Part shown: positions 4,930 to 5,531 of the stretch, piece by piece
How the letters are laid out: the number at the start of each line of letters is the position of its first letter
Position numbering within the stretch: the stretch's first letter is position 1
Origin: an uncultured Synergistia bacterium
GTDB lineage: Bacteria > Eremiobacterota > SpSt-956 > JAKJGF01
Direction of reading: 5' to 3'
Length of the DNA stretch: 5,531 nucleotides
Assembly: GCA_937888925.1 (NCBI GenBank)
Contig: CALARM010000375.1
Location: forward strand, 1-5,531
The notes under the pieces: generated by a model
The model's input: the letters and a program-made list of their open reading frames with translations, nothing else
The model's database searches: none
What the model was told of the DNA's origin: nothing
Translations under genes and position numbers: made by a program

Positions 4930-5531
4930 TTGAAAAAATCAAATATAAGCGTATTTTTTCCTGCTTATAATGAAGAGGAAAATATTCCATGGGTTGTAAA
5001 TAGTGCCTGTAATTTCCTGGATAAAGTAGCAGATAATTATGAAGTCATAGTTGTAAATGACGGAAGTCGTGACAGAACAGGAGAAGTAGCAGAAAAAATA
5101 GCATCAGAAAACAGTCATGTAAGAGTCATACATCACCCTGTTAACAGAGGTTATGGCGCAGCAGTAAGGAGTGGCCTTAAAGGGGCAATATATGACCTTA
5201 TTTTTTTTACCGATGGTGACGGACAGTTCGATATTACAGAACTGACTGAATTTCTTAATCTTATAGATACATGTGATGTAGTCGCAGGATACCGTATCAA
5301 AAGAAAGGATCCTTTTTATCGCCTGATGAATGCCTGGGCCTATGGCACTATGATAAACCTTATGTTCGGACTGAATATAAGAGATATTGACTGTGCTTTT
5401 AAATTGATTAAAAAATCTGTTATAGATGAAATAGATATTGAAGCCACAGGAGCTCTTGCCAGTGCGGAACTCCTGATAAAGATTAAAAGAAAAGGTTATA
5501 AAATAGTACAGAAAGGTGTAAATCACTACCC
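4930..5531 (+). CDS. Family 2 glycosyltransferase, DPM1-like polyprenyl-phosphate sugar synthase (3' end off window)
   Basis: The 200 complete codons encode a GT-A fold enzyme. Its motifs are FPAYNEEEN (10-18), VVNDGSRDRT (41-50), NRGYGAAVRSGL (72-83), the metal and donor site TDGDGQFD (94-101) with the DxD acids D95 and D97, GYR (120-122) and DIDCAFKLIKK (152-162). This order, especially the last motif, matches the dolichyl/undecaprenyl-phosphate mannosyl- or glucosyltransferase group, which makes lipid-linked sugar donors at the inner membrane face. The product could feed the preceding membrane protein if that is a GT-C transferase. The frame is open to the right edge, so the C-terminus, including any membrane helices, is unseen. 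The TTG start rests on AAGGGG (4914-4919) and an upstream in-frame TAA. A T8 run at 5201-5208 does not break the frame. The sugar and lipid carrier are unknown. Confidence 0.9.
   Translation, partial: MKKSNISVFFPAYNEEENIPWVVNSACNFLDKVADNYEVIVVNDGSRDRTGEVAEKIASENSHVRVIHHPVNRGYGAAVRSGLKGAIYDLIFFTDGDGQFDITELTEFLNLIDTCDVVAGYRIKRKDPFYRLMNAWAYGTMINLMFGLNIRDIDCAFKLIKKSVIDEIDIEATGALASAELLIKIKRKGYKIVQKGVNHY

Noticed and set aside
5104..5526. A 140-codon open frame on the minus strand
   Set aside because: It lies wholly opposite the family 2 glycosyltransferase, whose motifs are in the + frame. Its translation has no recognisable domain and it has no ribosome site of note.

Overview
The window is AT-rich (roughly one third GC by eye). 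All six supported genes lie on the + strand. Two of the six start at TTG and one at GTG. The gene content is bacterial: a roadblock/LC7 protein, three predicted cytoplasmic glycosyltransferases, a polytopic membrane protein and an Hfq-like Sm-fold protein. The style suggests an uncultivated, low-GC bacterium, with long intergenic gaps filled by short-period degenerate repeats next to a tightly packed sugar-transfer operon. No marker gene is present to fix the phylum, so I do not name one.

Layout. Positions 1-162 hold a clean intrinsic terminator of an off-window gene (11-36), then a noncoding block of 7-base periodic repeats in two facing orientations (57-128). A standalone roadblock/LC7 protein follows (163-501). 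The 290-base gap 502-791 holds no gene; it is largely a 9-base periodic GGATT repeat with an inverted copy. A family 4 glycosyltransferase starts at GTG 792. The gap 1917-2102 carries a second, larger copy of the 7-base repeat, again as facing arms, ending four bases before the ribosome binding site of the Hfq-like gene (2103-2408). From there the genes are tightly packed: a second GT4 enzyme starts 5 bases later (2414-3553), a multi-pass membrane protein overlaps it by 4 bases (3550-4881), and 48 bases further a family 2 glycosyltransferase begins at TTG 4930 and runs off the right edge.

How the genes may work together. The two GT4 enzymes probably add sugars from nucleotide-sugar donors to a growing glycan on the cytoplasmic face. 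The GT2 enzyme resembles polyprenyl-phosphate sugar synthases (DPM1-like). The membrane protein has the general layout of a GT-C transferase that would use such a lipid-linked sugar on the outer face. Together they suggest a surface polysaccharide or glycoconjugate locus. The most unusual element is the divergent Hfq/Sm-like protein packed directly against the second glycosyltransferase, downstream of a potentially very large RNA stem-loop. Whether it binds RNA, and whether it controls the locus, cannot be told from sequence alone.
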